Made by a program: the position numbers and the translations under genes. Positions 6,216 to 14,484 of a DNA stretch of 20,404 nucleotides are shown piece after piece. Origin of the DNA: Clostridia bacterium (GTDB lineage: Bacteria; Bacillota_A; Clostridia; Christensenellales; Aristaeellaceae); NCBI GenBank assembly GCA_017648805.1, contig JAGCIC010000076.1, positions 1 to 20,404 of the forward strand, written 5' to 3'. Each line of letters begins with the position of its first letter. Position 1 is the first letter of the stretch. The notes beneath the pieces are model-generated. The model ran no database searches. It saw only the letters and a list, made by a program, of their open reading frames with translations, and was not told the origin of the DNA.

Positions 6216-7379
6216 ATGAGCATACGAGATATGAAGTTTATTGCCTCGGCGGCGTTCGGTATGGAAGGAATGACGGGCCGGGATCTGAAACGGCTTGACA
6301 TAAACAACGTAGAGGTCATGAATGTGGGCGGCGCCCGCTTTGAGGGCAGCTTTGCCGACGCGATGAAGGCGAGCTTGTGGCTCAGGACCTGCGACCATAT
6401 TTATCTTGAGGTCGGCGAGTTCAAGGCTGTCACCTTTGACGAACTGTTTGAAGGCATAAAGGCGCTGCCATGGCAGGAGTATATAGGAAAAGAAGCGGCG
6501 TTCCCGATAAGGGCGAACTGCGTGAAAAGCGCGCTGATGAGCCCTTCGGACGTTCAGAAAATCACAAAGAAAGCCATCGCGGACAGGCTGTGCGCCGCTT
6601 ACGGGCTGCGCGTCATGCCGGAGACGGGCCTTAAGATGCAGGTGGACGTAAGCATCAGAAGCGACATCGTGAGCGTGTGTCTGGACGCCAGCGGAGAACC
6701 CCTGTCCAAGCGTGGCTACCGCACCTGGAACGGGGAGGCGCCTCTCAGGGAGACGCTGGCCGCCGCCATAATCCTGCAAAGCGGCTGGCACCCCTGGCAG
6801 CCCCTTTACGACCCCTGCTGCGGCACGGGTACCCTGCTTATAGAGGGAGCTTTTATCGCGCTCAACCGGGCTCCGGGGCTCAGAAGGGCGTTCGCCATGG
6901 AGGCGTGGCCGTTCGTGGACAAAAACGAATTGGTTACGGTAAGGCGCGAGGCACAGAGCCGTTACGACGAGTGCTACGGCCGCGAGATACATATCGCCGG
7001 TTCGGACATAGATCCGGAAGCCGTTGAGCTTGCCAAGCGTCACATACGGCAGGCGGGTCTTGGAGACAGGATCGAGATAAGCGTTTCCGATATGCGTGAC
7101 GTCACTTTGAAAGGCGAGCCCGGCATGATCGTCGCCAATCCTCCTTACGGAGAGCGCATAGGCGACATACGCGTGGCGCACGCGGTGGCGCGGCAGCTGG
7201 GCGAACTGTCCAGGCGTTGCCCGCTCTGGAGCGTGACCGCGTTCTCTGCCGATATGGGCTTTGAGAGGGAGTACGGTCAGCGCGCCGCGCGCAGAAGGCG
7301 GCTGTACAACGGCAGGATAGAGTGCGAACTGCATATGTTCGAGCCCGCGAAGCAAGCGGGAAAGCGTGAAAAAAGGTGA
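6216..7379 (+). CDS. ypsC: THUMP-domain class I SAM-dependent rRNA methyltransferase (YpsC/RlmL-N type)
   Basis: The 387 residues match the length of Bacillus YpsC and of the N-terminal half of E. coli RlmL, which makes m2G in 23S rRNA. The N-terminus (KFIASAAFGMEGMTGRDLKRL) and the THUMP region, about 45-155, are typical. The SAM-binding loop is DPCCGTGT at 199-206. The acidic ribose-binding residue is in AGSDIDPEAV at 261-270. The catalytic motif IV is NPPYGER at 308-314, diagnostic of N2-guanine methyltransferases. I start at ATG 6216, with GGG five nt upstream. The longer frame from TTG 6168 begins inside the -35 hexamer and cannot be transcribed from that promoter. The stop overlaps the next start as GTGA. 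The exact guanine modified is inferred from the family only. Confidence 0.92.
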   Translation: MSIRDMKFIASAAFGMEGMTGRDLKRLDINNVEVMNVGGARFEGSFADAMKASLWLRTCDHIYLEVGEFKAVTFDELFEGIKALPWQEYIGKEAAFPIRANCVKSALMSPSDVQKITKKAIADRLCAAYGLRVMPETGLKMQVDVSIRSDIVSVCLDASGEPLSKRGYRTWNGEAPLRETLAAAIILQSGWHPWQPLYDPCCGTGTLLIEGAFIALNRAPGLRRAFAMEAWPFVDKNELVTVRREAQSRYDECYGREIHIAGSDIDPEAVELAKRHIRQAGLGDRIEISVSDMRDVTLKGEPGMIVANPPYGERIGDIRVAHAVARQLGELSRRCPLWSVTAFSADMGFEREYGQRAARRRRLYNGRIECELHMFEPAKQAGKREKR

Positions 7380-9142
7380 AGCCGGTATTTAACCGCCCGC
7401 CGCTGGTCCCGAACGAGACGGCGCTTCTGAGCCCGGGCCGCATACGCCCGGAAGGCTGGCTGGGGGAAGGCACAAAAAACGCCCTGGCGGCGCTTAAGAG
7501 CGTCGCAGACGCGGTTTCAAAACTGGATATCGACTTACGGGTCTGCACGTTTTACAGGGATCTCGGGCTGCTTGCCGGCGTGCTGTCCGACGCGGAAGGT
7601 TTAAAATATGTCGGCGAGTTCATTGCCCGCCTCAGTGGATCCCGCCGTGAGGACGGCTGCTTCGGCCCGGACACGGATGGGGATCTGACACTGCAGTTCG
7701 AGTGTCTGAACCTGCTGTACGAGTATTTTACCTGCACCTCGGACAAAGCACCGCTGGAAATGATCGACGGCTTTCTCAGATGGGAGTACCTTAACCTGAA
7801 AAAACAGCCGCTCAGGGGCGTTTCGGTGTACCGGGCGGGAGAAAACATCTATATCGCCCTGAAAATGTACAACTTAAGCGGGCAAAAGTACCTGCCGGAG
7901 CTGTGCGCGCTTATCAGGGAACAATCTTTCGACTGGGTGAGCGAATTCAATACTTTTCCCCAGATACGTCCCATATCACAGATGATGCCTCGGGAAGAAC
8001 TGGAAAAAGGCCTGAAAGATGAGAATACACGGGGAAAAGGGTATTACACGAACCTTCTCGGGCGCGCCCACGGCAAAAACGTGGCCATGGCGCTGAAAAC
8101 TCCGGGGCTCATGGGTCTGCTGCGGCCAGGTTTCAGGGAGCAGCAGGCGTTCGGAATGTGCTGGAGCAAGCTCATGCGGCTGCATGGCACGCCCGGCGGC
8201 ATGTTCTCCTGCGACGAGCTGCTGGACGGCGCCTGGGACGCGGGCACGCTGACGGATGCGGCGGCGGAAACTCTGTGGTCGCTGACTGTGCTGAGCGAGC
8301 TTGACGACGGCAGCAAAGACATTCCGACCGCGTTCGAAAAGATCGCCTGCAACATGCTGCCCGCCATGTTTTCCCGGGACGGGAGGGCGGCACAGAGGAT
8401 ACAGAAGTGCAACCAGCTTAGTATCTGTGCGGGAAGCGAAGGGTATTACAACGCCTCAGAGGCGGGCAACAGCTTCGTGACGGTGGATGACGATCCCTTC
8501 GCGCTTAACGCTATCGCGCGGGGCTGGGCGTTCGCCTCGCAGGGGCTGTGGTACATGACCGCGGACGGCGGGCTCAGAGCAGTAAGCTATTTTCCCTGCC
8601 AAGTGGCGGCGGCCATAGAACGGGTGAGGACGCGCATCAGGGTGGAGGGAGGATATCCCTTCTCCGACGAGGTGAATATAACCGTGAGCGCCGAAAAAGA
8701 AGTGGAGTTCCCCCTGTACCTGCGGGTGCCCGCATGGGCTGAAAACCCGGTGATCTGCTTGCCCGGAGGGGAGATAATGGCGGTCAAAGCGGGCGAGACC
8801 ACGTGCTTAAGGCAAAGATGGGACAAACTTAGCGAGGTCAGGCTGGTGCTGGGCACCAGAGCGCGGCCCAAACCGTTCCCGGGAGGCAGCGCAGGGGTCA
8901 TGTACGGCCCCGTGATAATGGCGCTGGAACCTCAGGCAGTAGGCGGCGGGAAACTTAAACTGGCATTGGATGCGCCCACCAAAACGAATATCGGACCAGA
9001 TGCCGGATGCGGCATACAGACACTTGTGAAACTCAGAGATGGATCAAATCAGCAGGTGACGCGGACGCTCGTGCCGTACGCCTTAACCGAAAAACGAATT
9101 TGCGCCTTTGAACAGGCTAAGATGGAGGATAATAATGCGTAA
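7376..9142 (+). CDS. GH127-like (DUF1680) protein, probably without the usual catalytic cysteines
   Basis: The 588-residue protein has the DUF1680/GH127 layout. An (alpha/alpha)6 barrel with HGKNVAMALKTPGLMG is near 232-247, HGTPGGMFSCDELLDG is at 270-285, and LWYMTADGGL lies near 391-400. A beta-sandwich begins YPFSDEVNITVSAEKEVEF (427-445), followed by PLYLRVPAWA. GH127 enzymes are beta-L-arabinofuranosidases that use a cysteine nucleophile bound to zinc. Here the ExC segment reads AAAETLWSL (296-303) and the Cys-Cys segment reads VDDDPFALN (370-378), so those cysteines seem to be gone. No signal peptide is present, so it is cytoplasmic. The start is GTG within GTGA, overlapping the methyltransferase stop by 4 bp, and the 3' end overlaps the L,D-transpeptidase by 8 bp. 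The family is confident, but substrate and activity are unknown. Confidence 0.82.
   Translation: MKPVFNRPPLVPNETALLSPGRIRPEGWLGEGTKNALAALKSVADAVSKLDIDLRVCTFYRDLGLLAGVLSDAEGLKYVGEFIARLSGSRREDGCFGPDTDGDLTLQFECLNLLYEYFTCTSDKAPLEMIDGFLRWEYLNLKKQPLRGVSVYRAGENIYIALKMYNLSGQKYLPELCALIREQSFDWVSEFNTFPQIRPISQMMPREELEKGLKDENTRGKGYYTNLLGRAHGKNVAMALKTPGLMGLLRPGFREQQAFGMCWSKLMRLHGTPGGMFSCDELLDGAWDAGTLTDAAAETLWSLTVLSELDDGSKDIPTAFEKIACNMLPAMFSRDGRAAQRIQKCNQLSICAGSEGYYNASEAGNSFVTVDDDPFALNAIARGWAFASQGLWYMTADGGLRAVSYFPCQVAAAIERVRTRIRVEGGYPFSDEVNITVSAEKEVEFPLYLRVPAWAENPVICLPGGEIMAVKAGETTCLRQRWDKLSEVRLVLGTRARPKPFPGGSAGVMYGPVIMALEPQAVGGGKLKLALDAPTKTNIGPDAGCGIQTLVKLRDGSNQQVTRTLVPYALTEKRICAFEQAKMEDNNA
9124..9128 (+). 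promoter_or_regulatory. Ribosome binding site that fixes the L,D-transpeptidase start
   Basis: GGAGG lies 6 nt before the ATG at 9135. It selects that start over the in-frame start at 9108, which has no such site and would put nine extra, Arg-rich residues before the signal sequence. The site lies inside the end of the preceding gene. Confidence 0.85.
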
Positions 9143-10640
9143 GCTGTTAGCGGTATTGCTTATAATCGTGCTGGCGGGAGCTGTTGTGCTGTATCCCAGC
9201 CGGGAGTATTCCTATGCTCAGGAAATGGCGCCGCTGATAACGCCGCAGGTCACGCCGGTAGCTACGCCCACGCCTGTGCCCACGCCCACACCCACGCCCA
9301 CGCCGGTACCAACGCCCACGCCGTCGCCCACTCCCACCCCGTATATGGTTAAGGTGAGCGCGCTGTACGAAGGCATAAGCGACGAAAACGGCTCCAACGA
9401 CGTGAAGCGCCTGCAGAACCGCTTGAGCGAGCTGGGCTACTTCTTCGGGGACGTGGACGGCAAATTCGGCCCCGAGACTTCCGGGGCGGTCAGGTATTTC
9501 CAGAACGTGAACGGGCTTGAGGTGAACGGTATAGCGGACTTCAGGACCATAGATTATATCTATTCCGACGACGCGATAATGGATCCGGCTCCCACGCCCA
9601 CTCCTATAGCCCAGGGCGTCCAGGGTGACGACGTGCAAGCGCTGCAGGAGAAGCTTATACTGTACGGCTTCCTTGCGGGGGAGGCGGACGGGCACTTCGG
9701 TCAGAAGACCGATGCGGCGGTGCGTCTTGCACAGGAATATGTTAAAGACATGAATGAGCGTCGACTGCAGGCGCATCCTACCGCCGAACCTTCTCCCACG
9801 CCCATCTGGATCACTCCTTCGCCCACTCCCAGGGTAACGCCCACCACCAGCGTGAACCCGGAGACGGGCATGACGGAACTGGATTTCTCCAACATGCCCA
9901 CGCCTACTCCCGCGCTGCGTTTCGCGCCGAGTTCCACCCCGTGGGAGGCGGACGGCATCGCGACCAAAGAGCTTATAGATGCCCTGAACGACAAAAACTT
10001 TGAGACCTGCTATACGGAGGTCCAGAACGGCGACAGCGGCACGGAGGTAAAACGCCTGCAGAACCGGCTGGTCACTCTGGGCTATCTGCGCAGCGCGGAC
10101 GGCGTGTTCGGGTCCAACACTGAAAGGGCGCTTAAGTACTTCCAGTACAGAAACGCCATGCCGTCTTCCGGCGTAGCCAACAAAAATACCCTGCTGAGGC
10201 TTTATTCCAACAACGCCAAGGGTTCCGATACCGTGGTCACGGAGTACAAGATCACCGTATCCACCTCCAAACAGCGGGTGTACGTGTACAAGTGGAATGG
10301 CCAGGGCTTCGACAAGAATCCATTAAAGACGTTCAAGTGCTCCACGGGCACCAACGATAATCCCACGCCCAAGGGCACCTTCTGGAACACGGGCAGGATA
10401 GGCGGCGAATGGTACTATTTCAAGGACTTCGACTGCTGGGCCCGCTATGCCTGGGTCATTAACGGAGGCGTGCTGTTCCATTCGGTCATATACGGATCCA
10501 AGAACACCAACAGCTTAAGGAGCGGCACGGTGAGGCAGCTGGGCAGCAAGGCTTCCCACGGCTGCGTGAGGCTGGCGGTGGAGAACGCCAAGTGGATCTA
10601 TGACAACTGCACCGCGGGTACGCCCGTGACGGTGGAATAA
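9135..10640 (+). CDS. Secreted L,D-transpeptidase with three peptidoglycan-binding domains
   Basis: The 501 residues begin with MRKLLAVLLIIVLAGAVVL, a short basic end and hydrophobic core that act as signal peptide or anchor. Residues 37-69 are a Pro-Thr-rich linker. Peptidoglycan-binding type 1 repeats follow at about 84-145, 160-205 and 296-357; the first and third carry KRLQNRL, and all carry the DG.FG turn. Further Pro-Thr linkers separate them (151-158, 216-270). The C-terminal YkuD catalytic domain spans about 368-501, with H449 in LFHS and the catalytic cysteine C477 in SHGCVRL. Such enzymes make 3-3 crosslinks in peptidoglycan or attach proteins to it, and resist most beta-lactams. 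The middle repeat is shortened and lacks the usual final G...T...L segment. It acts outside the membrane. Translation is coupled to the GH127-like gene. Confidence 0.94.
   Translation: MRKLLAVLLIIVLAGAVVLYPSREYSYAQEMAPLITPQVTPVATPTPVPTPTPTPTPVPTPTPSPTPTPYMVKVSALYEGISDENGSNDVKRLQNRLSELGYFFGDVDGKFGPETSGAVRYFQNVNGLEVNGIADFRTIDYIYSDDAIMDPAPTPTPIAQGVQGDDVQALQEKLILYGFLAGEADGHFGQKTDAAVRLAQEYVKDMNERRLQAHPTAEPSPTPIWITPSPTPRVTPTTSVNPETGMTELDFSNMPTPTPALRFAPSSTPWEADGIATKELIDALNDKNFETCYTEVQNGDSGTEVKRLQNRLVTLGYLRSADGVFGSNTERALKYFQYRNAMPSSGVANKNTLLRLYSNNAKGSDTVVTEYKITVSTSKQRVYVYKWNGQGFDKNPLKTFKCSTGTNDNPTPKGTFWNTGRIGGEWYYFKDFDCWARYAWVINGGVLFHSVIYGSKNTNSLRSGTVRQLGSKASHGCVRLAVENAKWIYDNCTAGTPVTVE
9243..9341 (+). 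repeat. Low-complexity Pro-Thr coding repeat
   Basis: Copies of ACGCCC/ACGCCG-type hexamers encode TP, VP and SP pairs at residues 37-69 of the L,D-transpeptidase. Weaker copies recur near 9588-9608, 9780-9845 and 9895-9915. The units are close enough at DNA level for slippage to change linker length in 6-bp, frame-preserving steps. Confidence 0.8.
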
Positions 10641-10650
10641 TGAATAATGT

Positions 10651-11967
10651 ATGAAACATAAGGTAAAGTCGGTCGAAGAAGGCTCCATCGCCTGGCAGCT
10701 GGGCGTCCGTCCCGGAGACACGTTGGTCAGTATAAACGGGGAAGAGGTCATAGATTTTATCGATTACCAGGCGCTGTCCAGTGAAGAAAACATCGTGCTC
10801 ACCATGGAAAGCGCCGGGGAGATCACGGACTATTCCTTCCAGAAGGACGCCTACGAGCCCCTCGGGATGGAGTTCTTCGGCGACATGCTGGGCAAGACGC
10901 GGGACTGCGTCAACCACTGCCGCTTCTGCTTTGTGGACCAGCTGCCCCCGTGCGCCCGTCCCACCATGAAGGAAAAGGACGACGACTGGCGGCTGAGCCT
11001 GATGATGGGCAATTTCATAACTCTTACGAATGTATCCGACGCGGAGCTTGACAGAATAATCAGGCGCCGCGCTTCTCCGTTATATATATCTGTACACGCC
11101 ACGGACAACCGGGTCAGGAACGACCTGGTCCGGCCCTTGACAAAGTGTGATATAATGGAAAGGTTGCAAAAGCTCAGGGCGGGAGGAATATCCTTCCACG
11201 CGCAGGCGGTGGTGTGCCCCGGCATAAACGACGGACCGGTGCTTAAGCAGACAATAGACGATCTGCTTTCCCTGTATCCCGCGTGCCTGAGTTTTGCCGT
11301 GGTGCCCGTGGGTTTGACGCGCTTCAGATCCGGGCTGGACGATTTAAAGATGTTCGACCGCGCTTCGGCCAAAGCGCTGCTCGATCTGGTGAACCCCATA
11401 CGGGCGTTCTGCAAGGGCCATTTCGGCTCCAACTTCATCTTCCCTTCCGACGAGATGTACATACTGGCGGGGGAGGAACTCCCGGAGGATTCCGAGTACG
11501 AGGACTACAGCCAGATAGACAACGGAGTGGGCCTGTGCAGGAGCCTGATCACCGAGTTCGAGTACGCGTACGAAGACCTGCCCGGGAAATACAAGCGCGC
11601 CACACCCGCCGGCAGGAAGATCCTGTCCGCGTGCGGCGTGTCCTTCAAGCCCATACTGGAAAAACTGCTTAAGGATCATCCCGTAAGCGGAGTCAGCATC
11701 AGGGTAAAAGAAATAATAAACAACTATTTCGGGGATACGGTCACGGTATCTGGGCTTATAACGGGCAGAGACCTGATAAGCCAGTTGGAAAACGAGGATT
11801 GCGAAGCGGTGCTGATCACCGAGACCATGTTAAGGCACGAGGATATGCGCTTTCTGGACGACATGCTTCTGAGCGAAGCGGAGGAAAAGCTGGGCAAACC
11901 CATAATTCCAGTGGGCAGAACCGGTGAGGAGCTTCTGGAAGCGATAAAAGCGTTCTCGGACGCCTGA
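10651..11967 (+). CDS. PDZ/radical-SAM DUF512 protein
   Basis: The 438 residues begin with a PDZ-like domain (about 1-65: SVEEGSIAWQLGVRPGDTLV, SINGEEV). A radical-SAM-like Fe-S domain follows, with cysteines C86, C90 and C93 in DCVNHCRFCFVDQ, the C-x3-C-x2-C pattern. LSLMMGNFITLTN and PLYISVHATD are characteristic of this family, and the DUF512 domain fills the C-terminal half. The family is widespread in clostridia and cyanobacteria and is described as a putative Fe-S oxidoreductase; no reaction is established. The gap from the L,D-transpeptidase is 10 bp, and the ribosome site is weak (GGTGGAA, inside the preceding gene's end). The next gene starts 9 bp after its stop. It is cytoplasmic, with no membrane segment. 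Confidence 0.9.
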   Translation: MKHKVKSVEEGSIAWQLGVRPGDTLVSINGEEVIDFIDYQALSSEENIVLTMESAGEITDYSFQKDAYEPLGMEFFGDMLGKTRDCVNHCRFCFVDQLPPCARPTMKEKDDDWRLSLMMGNFITLTNVSDAELDRIIRRRASPLYISVHATDNRVRNDLVRPLTKCDIMERLQKLRAGGISFHAQAVVCPGINDGPVLKQTIDDLLSLYPACLSFAVVPVGLTRFRSGLDDLKMFDRASAKALLDLVNPIRAFCKGHFGSNFIFPSDEMYILAGEELPEDSEYEDYSQIDNGVGLCRSLITEFEYAYEDLPGKYKRATPAGRKILSACGVSFKPILEKLLKDHPVSGVSIRVKEIINNYFGDTVTVSGLITGRDLISQLENEDCEAVLITETMLRHEDMRFLDDMLLSEAEEKLGKPIIPVGRTGEELLEAIKAFSDA

Positions 11968-11976
11968 AAGGACAGT

Positions 11977-13821
11977 ATGACCTTAAGCGACAGAATAGAC
12001 CTGCTGATGCCGAAGGTGCTCAAGCCTTCAAGGTATATAGGCAACGAATTCAATTCCATAACAAAAGATCCCGGCAGTGTTTCGGTCAGGTACGCGCTGA
12101 TGTTCCCGGACGTATACGAGATAGGCATGAGCAACCTGGGCATCAAAATACTGTACCACACGCTGAACCGAAGGGAGGACACCTGGTGCGAAAGGGTGTT
12201 CACCCCCTGGCCGGACATGATGGAACAAATGCGGCAAAACGATGTGCCGCTTTTTTCCATGGAGAGCCGCACGCCCGTAAATGAATTTGACATTTTGGGC
12301 ATCTCCCTGTCCTATGAAATGAGCTACACAAACGTGCTGCAAAGCCTCATGCTGGCAGGGCTTCCCCTGCGCGCGGAGGACAGGACGGACGGGCCGATAG
12401 TCATCTGCGGAGGCACCTGTGCGTTCAATCCCGAGCCGCTGGCACCGTTCGTGGACCTGTTCACGCTGGGAGACGGGGAAAACTCCATCCACCAGTGCGT
12501 GGATCTGATAAAGGACATAAAGAGCAAAGGCCTGGGCAAGACCGAATTCCTGAGACGTGCCGTAACTGAAGTTGAGGGCGCGTATGTTCCGTCCTTCTAC
12601 GAAGTCAGCTACAACGAAGACGGCACCGTGAGCGCGGTCACGCCCAAGGCGGGCACCGGCGCTCCGGCTTTGGTAAAAAAAGCGCTGGTCAACGACCTGG
12701 ACGCCACCGATTATCCCGAAAAACTGATAGTGCCGTATTCCGAAGTGGTGCACGACCGCATAATGCTGGAGATATTCAGGGGCTGCACACGGGGCTGCCG
12801 CTTCTGCCAGGCAGGCATGACCTACCGTCCCGTAAGGGAAAGAAGCGTCGAAAGGCTCATGGAGCTGGCGCGGAAACTGGTGTCTTCCACGGGCTTTGAC
12901 GAGATCTCCTTGATGAGTTTGTCCAGCGGCGATTATACCTGCCTTAAGGAGCTGGCACATCGGATGGTGGAGGAATTTGCGGCCAAGCGGGTCAAGATCT
13001 CTCTGCCCTCACAGCGCATAGACGCGTTTTTGAAGGACACGCTCAAGGAGACCCAGAAAGTCAGGAAGACCGCCCTGACCTTGGCACCGGAAGCGGGCAC
13101 CCAGCGTTTGCGCGACGTGATAAATAAGGGCGTGACAGAAGAAGACCTGATGCGGGCGGTGACCGACGCATTCTCTGAAGGCTGGAACGCGGTCAAGCTC
13201 TACTTCATGATGGGCCTGCCCACCGAGACGGACGAGGATATACTGGGTATTGCGGATCTGGCGGAAAAGGTCAGGAAATGTTACTTTTCCATTCCCAAGG
13301 ACAGGCGCGCACCGGGTCTCAGGATCACGGTGAGCGTGAGCGTGTTCGTGCCCAAGCCACATACGCCCTTCCAGTGGTGCCCTCAGACGGACGAGGAGAC
13401 GGTAAGGCACCGTCAGCTGCTGTTAAGGGACGCACTCAGGAGCATCAAGGGCGTGGACTACAAATATCATGAAATGGACGTGAGCCGCCTGGAGGCCGTG
13501 TTCTCCAGGGGCGACCGCCGTCTGGCTGATGTGCTTGAAAAAGCGGTCCAAAAGGGCTGCATGTTCGACGGCTGGAGCGAGTGGTTCAAAAAGGACGCCT
13601 GGGATGAAGCGCTCAAGGAGTGCGGACTGTCTGCCGAATGGTATAATTTGAGGGACAGGAGCCTTGACGAATGTCTGCCCTGGAACCATCTGGACTGCGG
13701 CGTGAGCCTGGCTTACCTGAAAAGCGAGTACCGGAAAGCAATGCAAGGCGAGATCACCCGTGACTGCCGCAAGGGCTGCAATAACTGCGGACTTTTGCGA
13801 TATGAGGGGGCGTGCAGGTGA
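11977..13821 (+). CDS. TIGR03960-type radical SAM protein
   Basis: The 614 residues show a B12-binding-like N-terminal domain (MFPDVYEIGMSNLGIKILY at 42-60, GGTCAFNPEPLAPFVD at 145-160). A radical SAM core follows, with C270, C274 and C277 in GCTRGCRFCQAG. MLEIFRGC before it and LTLAPEAGTQRLRD later are family hallmarks. The C-terminus carries extra cysteines (DCRKGCNNCGL, GACR) that may hold a second metal or Fe-S site. Function is unknown. In clostridia the gene nearly always precedes a TIGR03936 gene, and the two are sometimes fused; here they overlap by 4 bp (GTGA). The original report names the pair for this linkage. A role in RNA or ribosome modification is a guess from the neighbouring RNase and MiaB genes. 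Confidence 0.92.
   Translation: MTLSDRIDLLMPKVLKPSRYIGNEFNSITKDPGSVSVRYALMFPDVYEIGMSNLGIKILYHTLNRREDTWCERVFTPWPDMMEQMRQNDVPLFSMESRTPVNEFDILGISLSYEMSYTNVLQSLMLAGLPLRAEDRTDGPIVICGGTCAFNPEPLAPFVDLFTLGDGENSIHQCVDLIKDIKSKGLGKTEFLRRAVTEVEGAYVPSFYEVSYNEDGTVSAVTPKAGTGAPALVKKALVNDLDATDYPEKLIVPYSEVVHDRIMLEIFRGCTRGCRFCQAGMTYRPVRERSVERLMELARKLVSSTGFDEISLMSLSSGDYTCLKELAHRMVEEFAAKRVKISLPSQRIDAFLKDTLKETQKVRKTALTLAPEAGTQRLRDVINKGVTEEDLMRAVTDAFSEGWNAVKLYFMMGLPTETDEDILGIADLAEKVRKCYFSIPKDRRAPGLRITVSVSVFVPKPHTPFQWCPQTDEETVRHRQLLLRDALRSIKGVDYKYHEMDVSRLEAVFSRGDRRLADVLEKAVQKGCMFDGWSEWFKKDAWDEALKECGLSAEWYNLRDRSLDECLPWNHLDCGVSLAYLKSEYRKAMQGEITRDCRKGCNNCGLLRYEGACR
13804..13809 (+). promoter_or_regulatory. Ribosome binding site that fixes the TIGR03936 start
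   Basis: GAGGGG at 13804-13809 is 8 nt from the GTG at 13818 but only 2 nt from the earlier in-frame GTG at 13812. The later start is therefore preferred. It also gives the GTGA overlap seen at 7376. Confidence 0.7.
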
Positions 13822-14483
13822 AACTGATATACGTGTTCTCCAAAACGGGACGATTAAGGTTCGTATCTCACCTGGACCTGCAGCGTTTTCTGCTCAGGGC
13901 ACTCAACCGCACCAGCCTGGACCTGGCGTTTTCCCAGGGTTTCAATCCCCACCCGCTCCTGTCCCTGGCCGGCGCGCTGGCTATGGGTTACGAGAGCGAG
14001 TATGAGGTGTTCGAGGTCAGGATAAACGGAGAAATGAGCAGGGAAGCGGCGCTCGAGACCATGCGCGTCGCACTGCCGCCGGATCTGTACATAAAAGATG
14101 TGAAGCTCAGGCCTGACAACCATCCCTCCATGATGTCGCTGGTGAAAATGGCGGATTACACCGTCAGCTTCACAAATGATTTTGACGCGGTAAAGCAGGG
14201 AGCTGAAACATTTTGGGACAGCCCCTGCGTGATGGGTATACGAAAGACCAAGTCCGGCGAGAAGGAAGTGGACGTGCGCGCCTTGTGCAAAGGACTGGAG
14301 GTACTTGAAAATGGGGTCAAAGCGCGGCTCATGCTGACCGAGGCGGAGACGCTGAAGCCCGACCTGCTGGTGGACACGCTGTGCCGCCTGGCCGGGTGCG
14401 AGGTGCCCGAATACCGGGTCATGCGCAACGCGCTTCTGGGTCTGGACCAAAACGGGCTTGCGGTCCCGATAGCGGAGCTGTAA
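13818..14483 (+). CDS. TIGR03936 radical-SAM-linked protein (DUF2344)
   Basis: The 221 residues begin MKLIYVFSKTGRLRFVSHLD, the signature start of DUF2344. LQRFLLRALNRTSLDLAFSQ and GFNPHPLLSLAGALAMGYES follow, the conserved block. The family has no known activity and is defined by its link to the TIGR03960 radical SAM protein, whose gene it overlaps by 4 bp. The start is GTG at 13818, chosen over 13812 because of ribosome-site spacing. RNase G begins 1 bp after the stop. The C-terminal third is less conserved, and I recognise nothing in it. It is cytoplasmic, with no membrane segment. Confidence 0.9.
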   Translation: MKLIYVFSKTGRLRFVSHLDLQRFLLRALNRTSLDLAFSQGFNPHPLLSLAGALAMGYESEYEVFEVRINGEMSREAALETMRVALPPDLYIKDVKLRPDNHPSMMSLVKMADYTVSFTNDFDAVKQGAETFWDSPCVMGIRKTKSGEKEVDVRALCKGLEVLENGVKARLMLTEAETLKPDLLVDTLCRLAGCEVPEYRVMRNALLGLDQNGLAVPIAEL

Positions 14484-14484
14484 A

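Noticed and set aside
6108..7355. 415-codon minus-strand frame opposite the methyltransferase
   Set aside because: It overlaps a gene with clear THUMP and NPPYGER motifs, has no recognisable domain, and its end runs into the divergent promoter region.
9108..9134. L,D-transpeptidase start at 9108
   Set aside because: No ribosome site precedes it, while GGAGG at the right distance precedes the ATG at 9135. The extra residues would also disrupt the signal sequence.
9243..9920. Possible CRISPR-like or intergenic tandem repeat
   Set aside because: The repeats are in-frame Pro-Thr codons within one protein, of variable spacing and without distinct spacers.
11137..11156. TTGACA and TATAAT inside the DUF512 gene
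   Set aside because: Both hexamers match perfectly, but the spacer is only 8 nt. Housekeeping RNA polymerase needs about 16-18 nt, so this pair is not a promoter.
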